A DNA stretch of 10,573 nt from Isohypsibius dastychi (taxonomy: Eukaryota > Tardigrada > Eutardigrada > Parachela > Isohypsibiidae). Made by a program: the position numbers and the translations under genes. Shown here piece after piece: positions 7,501 to 10,573 of this stretch. Position 1 is the first letter of the stretch, and each line of letters starts with the position of its first letter. The DNA lies in assembly GCA_034696485.1 (NCBI GenBank), contig JAQIWT010001493.1, forward strand, positions 1-10,573. Direction: 5' to 3'. The notes under the pieces were generated by a model. The model did no database searches. It was not told where the DNA came from and was given only the letters and a program-made list of their open reading frames with translations.

Positions 7501-9732
7501 AAATACCAAGGCAGACGCCGTTTCACATCATTGATCAATCCACCAAATAATCTCCTCGTCCGACGGAGGTTATCATCCGGTATCGTTGACATTCTCCGCT
7601 GTCGTTCTCGAAGCGGACTCGACAAGGGTGAAATCTCTTTCCGGGACATTTTTCTTCGTTGTTCAACATTCTTGTTCATTTTCTGAATATCAGCAATCGG
7701 CAACAAGGACGGCTTATCAAGATGACCCGGCGGAAGAACGATGCTGTCAGCCAGGAACTCATTCATGGCATTCAACAGGTCACGCCGATCTTCAGCTCTA
7801 TACGCCGAATCGTGGAAATCCTGCAAATAAACAGTGTTGTTGGGGGTTTTTCATCACTATATGCTTTGAACAATAGGATGGGACTTGATTTAAAATTTCA
7901 ACTTCCATAACAATATTCCTTCCTTTATAGTGAACTTCTGACAAAAGATGCCAGAAGAACCATTTTTCTGGGCACAGATCACACTAACCTTATTAGACAT
8001 CAATGTGGACAGCGATCGACCAATCTCAAAATAATCGATCGAGTTTTTCGGACAGCAGAACGAAGATGAACCGAATGGGAACGTCGACTTCCAGGAATCC
8101 GTGAAGACCGGTACCCATGACCAGCCGAACAAACGCGACTGCTGGCTCGTCCAAAAAATCCAACGCGCCGACCATCACAGTTGAAGCTTCTGAACCCTTT
8201 GGGATCCTCCGGAATATCTGAGAATTCTTCCGCGGATGGAATTCCATGGAAGCACTTCGGGGAAGCTCGCGCTGACTTTCTTGGGAAAGTGACCTTTGAC
8301 GAATCGGTCCTTGTGCAGATTCGATGTCTTTCAGACTAGTTCCACTGGCTACTCTCGTATCCACCGCTGTTCTTGAGCGCGTGAAACTGAATCTGGAAAA
8401 AAACGATGCATTGAAGTTAAACAGCTTCGGATATCATCAACAACAGCAAGCGGTTCGAAACATTTCCAGCTACACTAAAGCAATCAAGAATTTGAAAAAT
8501 CAATTTTTTCAGCACAGCAAGTTTCTGATCGTCAATTTTCCCTCATGTATTAACAGTTTTCAAGGACATTCATCTCCAGGGTGTCTGGGCCACTTACGTC
8601 GCAATCAGAGTTTGGAGATTCATCGCCGATCCGCTTGTTCGAAGCTTAGTGGGTGTCTGTTCCGACATATGACTGCAAGGAAGATGAGAAAAACAAAATA
8701 ATCGATGCGTTCACAAGTGTCAATCATAAAATTGTTGGGAGACCCACCGGTGTTTGACAAGAAGCGCTCTTGTAACAGGCCAACGTTGACTAGCTTTGAT
8801 TTGATTGGTCGTGACCATGTTATCAACGACGGCCATTGTTATCGTCCCAATATCACTCCCTTCAAGATCCAACAGGACAGTTCCTTTATACAGGAATGAA
8901 AAATAGTCAATATTATGAGGACATTCACTTCCGGCTGTTTCTTCAAACCTCGCTCCAGACATTTCCTCAACTCCAATAGGCTGTGGAAAGACAGCGAAGC
9001 GGTGTGTGGCTTTCCTACATGATGGTCAAAAAATGTTTCACTCGAAAACTCAAGTAAGAAAACTTCGAATCAAGGAGAGAATACATAGTCCATGAAGCAT
9101 CGAAAACTGCACAAAGTACACTACACACGGAAATCAGTTCACAATACACATAATCACATTCTCAGTTCGGGATCAACCTTAATCAATTAAACATATAATT
9201 TTCTCTGCAATTACATGAAATTATCTCCGTTAAAGAACGATGGCCACACTTACCCCATTTTCCTCCGATTTCAACATCTTTCTCGTATTTGATCCAACGG
9301 GCTTTCTCCTTCCATTCCAGCTGATCGCCTTCTTGAATCAGTTCTTCCATTTCCACATAGACCTAGGGAAGGTTATGTTACATTTACAGAGCTCTGATAT
9401 CCCAACGAAACAAAACGGACGGATATCTTTATGAATGCATTATCTCAAAAACGAAAACCCCAGTGATATTCCCTTCTATATTTTCTAAAACATCCAATTC
9501 TGATTCTAAGGGAGCCAGGTAACTGATAATGGTTGGTCAATTCTTCTTTCTCCTCCGAGTTTTCTTACCCCATGTGGAGTTCGGTCCAAAGTTTTGGATG
9601 GGTTAGCAAGACGTTTTGCTCCAACGGTTCCTGCTCTTCTTAAGGGAAGTCGATCCTGCACAGGATGGACGATGGATTTAACGCTCCGAACTCGAGGTCG
9701 TGAACTCGATCTTCCAACATCTCTTCTGTGAC
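1811..9732 (-). CDS. SLC4 bicarbonate/chloride exchanger, AE-type (abts-like), 5' partial, frame break in one exon
   Basis: Fourteen exons on the minus strand: 9732-9569, 9362-9254, 9014-8949, 8883-8748, 8672-8598, 8392-7989, 7820-7400, 4564-4416, 4362-4168, 4048-3722, 3666-3577, 3072-2906, 2846-2593, 2247-1811. They encode about 1,000 residues, close to the size of animal AE proteins minus the N-terminus. Order: cytoplasmic band-3 domain (VYVEMEEL, RWIKYEKDVE, HSLLELRK, RALLVKHR, DYFEIGRS), then a membrane domain with FGGLINDVKRR, APAITFGGIL, RFTEEVFAVLIAFIF, TIGDFGVPLA, YVEVQIT and KKERKLKKGSG, then an acidic tail ending in MPV. The family exchanges chloride for bicarbonate at the plasma membrane and sets intracellular pH and chloride. 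Splice phases agree at every junction except for a one-base shift inside 8392-7989. The first coding exon lies outside or is unresolved. A 2,835-base intron (7399-4565) carries another gene. The family is secure; which abts orthologue it is cannot be decided. Confidence 0.93.
3722..4048 (-). CDS. SLC4 exon with glycosylated extracellular loop
   Basis: This exon is 327 bases, phase 0 to phase 0, starting VFYSHPLLKVDEYC and ending KYLGRM. Its first two thirds form the large extracellular loop between the FESLQRIYW and NTALFCVIL membrane segments. Four N-glycosylation sequons are visible (NKT, NGS, NLS, NET). AE2/AE3-type members have a glycosylated loop at this place. There is one Cys (EYC) in the loop. 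Confidence 0.88.
4790..4876 (-). other. Possible internal first exon (trans-spliced start) in the SLC4 intron
   Basis: On the minus strand GATTTTCAG, an ideal nematode 3' splice site, is followed after nine bases by an ATG (4867-4865) opening MEFHIVATLQTKVVLDGLR and seven more codons, up to CAG at a GTAATT donor. A splice acceptor just before an ATG is typical of spliced-leader genes. No other exon follows before SLC4 exon 4564. Joining from CAG is out of phase, but a second donor eight bases earlier (GTAGTC at 4797) would be in phase and would yield an SLC4 form lacking the cytoplasmic domain and first membrane segment. It could also be chance. Confidence 0.3.
5574..6647 (-). CDS. Nested Lys/Glu-rich, probably nuclear protein, 5' end unresolved
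   Basis: Two exons joined across a 69-base intron (6382-6314; GTAAAT donor, GGTTTAATAG acceptor) in phase. From the first open codon at 6647 to the TAG/TGA-type stop ending at 5574 about 334 residues are read. The first 120 or so look like a folded, basic helical domain (EEIDIFVNKQRLRRLLVSYG, HYKFMNQLFLHMVGG, IWLYKKKFHEIG, AICEYTEKLFGLP). The rest is disordered: an acidic block with a 12-residue repeat (DGEEGMDEEP), then Lys/Ser/Arg-rich segments (SQKKKSSEDNKKGKRG, KPGKRRKEKN) that resemble nuclear localisation signals, then a Pro-rich end. I do not recognise the family. There is no ATG upstream in this frame, and the preceding 81-base repeats are open in another frame, so the start is either in a missing exon or behind a frame break near 6635. 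A donor-like GTAAGC near the 3' end allows an alternative terminus. Confidence 0.6.
6076..6147 (-). repeat. Two tandem 36-base units coding an acidic 12-residue repeat
   Basis: Units at 6076-6111 and 6112-6147 differ at only two or three bases. In the nested gene's frame they encode DGEEGMDEEPGA and DGEEGMDEEPDA, continuing into partial copies on each side. Length in whole codons and near identity indicate recent slippage or unequal exchange that kept the reading frame. Confidence 0.85.
6635..6790. repeat. 81-base tandem duplication
   Basis: Copy 1 is 6635-6715 and copy 2 is 6716-6790, with about three differences over the shared 75 bases. The unit is 27 codons. On the minus strand both copies are open (DEFDFQRFSEKRDDLLKL) in the frame just before the nested gene's first domain. 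On the plus strand they are also open (FEKIISFFGKPLKIKF). Directly after copy 1, reading minus, the frame must change to reach AEEIDIFVNKQRL. Confidence 0.85.
7400..7820 (-). CDS. SLC4 exon joining cytoplasmic domain to first membrane segment
   Basis: It starts after TTTATTTGCAG and ends at a GTAATA donor in phase 1. It reads DFHDSAYRAEDRRDLL, then DSIVLPPGHLDK, a basic, Ser-rich linker with RRMS and RKMS motifs that look like basophilic-kinase sites (inference), then RRLFGGLINDVKRRLPWY, YLSDIKDGLNFQCLA and the first membrane segment ending APAITFGGIL. The FGGLINDVKRR block corresponds to the conserved anion-exchanger signature, with Asn where most members have Lys or Arg. Confidence 0.92.
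7989..9732 (-). CDS. SLC4 cytoplasmic (band-3) domain exons
   Basis: Six exons (9732-9569, 9362-9254, 9014-8949, 8883-8748, 8672-8598, 8392-7989). The first is Arg-rich and ends SKTLDRTPHG; it joins in phase 0 to VYVEMEEL, the place where AE proteins have a PHEVFVEL-like motif. Next come GKWG, then KPHTASLSFHSLLELRK, then TVLLDLEGSD and RALLVKHR. The 75-base exon 8672-8598 (HMSEQTPTKLRTS) is bounded by CTTGCAG and GTAAGT and keeps phase. The last exon has RRIPKGSEAS, DFLDEPAVAFVRL, VPIRFIFVLL and, in a shifted frame, DYFEIGRSLSTLMSNK. Two acceptors, TTCTAAAG before 9732 and TGTATAAAG before 8883, lack the usual pyrimidine-CAG and are chosen because phase and homology demand them. In the family this domain forms dimers and binds cytoskeletal or metabolic partners. 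Confidence 0.85.
8041..8052 (-). other. Frame break in the SLC4 cytoplasmic domain
   Basis: Reading the minus strand, VPIRFIFVLLSE runs on to a stop about 7 codons later. DYFEIGRSLSTLMSNK, which is the expected continuation, is in another frame starting immediately after. No donor or acceptor lies between them, so splicing cannot explain the change. A run of five A on the minus strand (plus 8044-8048) sits at the junction; one base fewer, or two more, restores the frame. Everything upstream and downstream looks conserved and stop-free, which favours a homopolymer sequencing error or a recent mutation over an old pseudogene. Confidence 0.8.
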
Positions 9733-9742
9733 CTTTAGAAAC

Positions 9743-10021
9743 AAAATTGGTGTCTCGTGGAGTTCTTTTTTTCAGTTGAAAAACAATAACCCCAAGAATT
9801 TTCGTTGGTAATTCTTCCGTTGACCACGTCTTGAACGTAATCCGAATCGACCTGATGTCTAACTCACGTCTGGAGCCATCCAGTACTGCACAGTCGATGG
9901 TGAAATCGGTAAAGACGATTGAGACTTTGGAGAGGTTTGCATTAGCACGTCTCCAAAAAACCGCAATAAAGTGCAATCCATTCATGACGACGTTCACCAT
10001 TCGACTAGATTCCAGCAAGAT
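9743..10021 (-). pseudogene. F-box-associated domain relic in the SLC4 5' intron
   Basis: The minus-strand reading (LHFIAVFWRRANANLSKV, FTDFTIDC, DIRSIRI, EELPTKI) aligns along its length with the C-terminal half of the F-box gene at 1338-235 (FFLEAFGHAGVDLSKV, ISDSTVDC, NIRKIRI, KELPHQL). DNA similarity is obvious around 9836-9861 against 624-651. Relative to the intact copy, about 24 residues between DIRSIRI and EELP are missing, and I find no F-box upstream. The segment has no stop and is in the same frame as the SLC4 exon that starts at 9732, so translation through both is formally possible. Best explanation: a truncated duplicate now lying in an intron. Confidence 0.65.
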
Positions 10022-10478
10022 ACGAAGAACAGCTGAAAATCTTCCCGAAGATGATGGCTGTTTGGATTGCATAGGAATTCCAACCTTGATCGTCTTCTCT
10101 TTGTCAGTCGGGGACAATATGAGATTCTCATGAGAATGAAAACAAACATGAAGTGAGTACCAAGTCCGCACTCTGCATTCCATAATAACGCAGAAGCGGG
10201 TAGAGGGGGAGCCCAACTTCGCAACTCTCAGTCTGTGCTTGCCTTCCCCAATTTGTTCTTGTCGACCTGGCCCCCACTTGCAATCTACATAACTGCCATT
10301 AGCGGTTCAATCAAAAGCAAAGCCTGGAACCTGCTATTTTATTGAATATGCTGTAGTAAGGTAAATATAGATAGCCCAATGACCATACATATAGGTCACA
10401 ACAAAATCCGGTGTACCCAACAGAATCAGAGACTCGAAACGGCACTATTTTACGGCACAACTTAAAAATTGTACTTAC

Positions 10479-10490
10479 GCCACCTCAACC
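10479..10490 (-). other. Possible 12-base SLC4 micro-exon
   Basis: A consensus acceptor (CATTTTTCCAG) and a consensus donor (GTAAGTAC) enclose GGTTGAGGTGGC. If entered in phase 1 it reads through as LRW and leaves the phase needed by the exon at 9732. Both signals are stronger than the neighbouring acceptor at 9733. Twelve bases is very short, and the upstream exon is not visible. Confidence 0.25.
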
Positions 10491-10573
10491 CTGGAAAAAT
10501 GAAAGCAAGCGATTATTCTTCGTTTATATCTCCCGGGAAGAGAAAACAAAATCTTCCAGATCATCAGCCAGAT

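Larger units (their letters stand above)
9733..10573 (-). other. 5' intronic or upstream part of the SLC4 gene
   Basis: Beyond the F-box relic this stretch has no clear exon. Near the right edge, ATTTTTCCAG and GTAAGT bracket 12 bases. The last 50 bases also read LADDLEDFVFSSREI followed by a stop in one minus-strand frame, which might be the end of a further upstream gene or chance. The first coding exon of SLC4 should lie here or beyond the window. Confidence 0.4.

Noticed and set aside
10524-10573. LADDLEDFVFSSREI and stop at the right edge as the end of another gene
   Set aside because: Fifteen residues with no homology or poly(A) signal are not enough to call a gene.

Overview
The window reads as nuclear DNA from a nematode, most likely a rhabditid; the species cannot be named. 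The signs are short introns (about 50-120 bases, with a few long ones), 3' splice sites of the TTTTCCAG/TTTCAG kind, GTAAGT-like donors, an F-box gene of the expanded nematode type, and an SLC4 anion transporter gene cut into many small exons. Every gene I can support lies on the minus strand, so it reads from right to left. I found no bacterial operon, tRNA, rRNA or CRISPR array.

From right to left: the right end (9733-10573) is the 5' intronic part of the SLC4 gene. It holds a decayed copy of an F-box-associated domain (about 9743-10021) and a possible 12-base micro-exon. From 9732 to 1811 there are fourteen exons of an SLC4 bicarbonate/chloride exchanger of the AE type (C. elegans relatives are the abts genes). 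They encode almost all of the cytoplasmic band-3 domain and the whole membrane domain; only the extreme N-terminus is missing. All exon phases join cleanly except in the exon at 8392-7989, where the frame breaks at a five-base A run (minus strand, about 8041-8052).

The SLC4 gene is split by a 2.8 kb intron (7399-4565), just after the first membrane segment. In it, on the same strand, lies an unrecognised gene for a Lys/Glu-rich, probably nuclear protein (about 6647-5574). An 81-base tandem duplication and a frame break sit at its 5' end. The same intron also holds a short reading frame placed directly after a textbook 3' splice site (4876-4790), which could be an internal trans-spliced start.

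Downstream of SLC4, after a 472-base gap, is a four-exon F-box gene (1338-235). Its C-terminal domain is clearly related to the relic in the SLC4 5' intron, so copies of one F-box family bracket the transporter. The first 234 bases hold only low-complexity sequence, including a C10/G7 palindrome. The exon models come from splice-site reading, phase and family resemblance; no transcript or database evidence was available.
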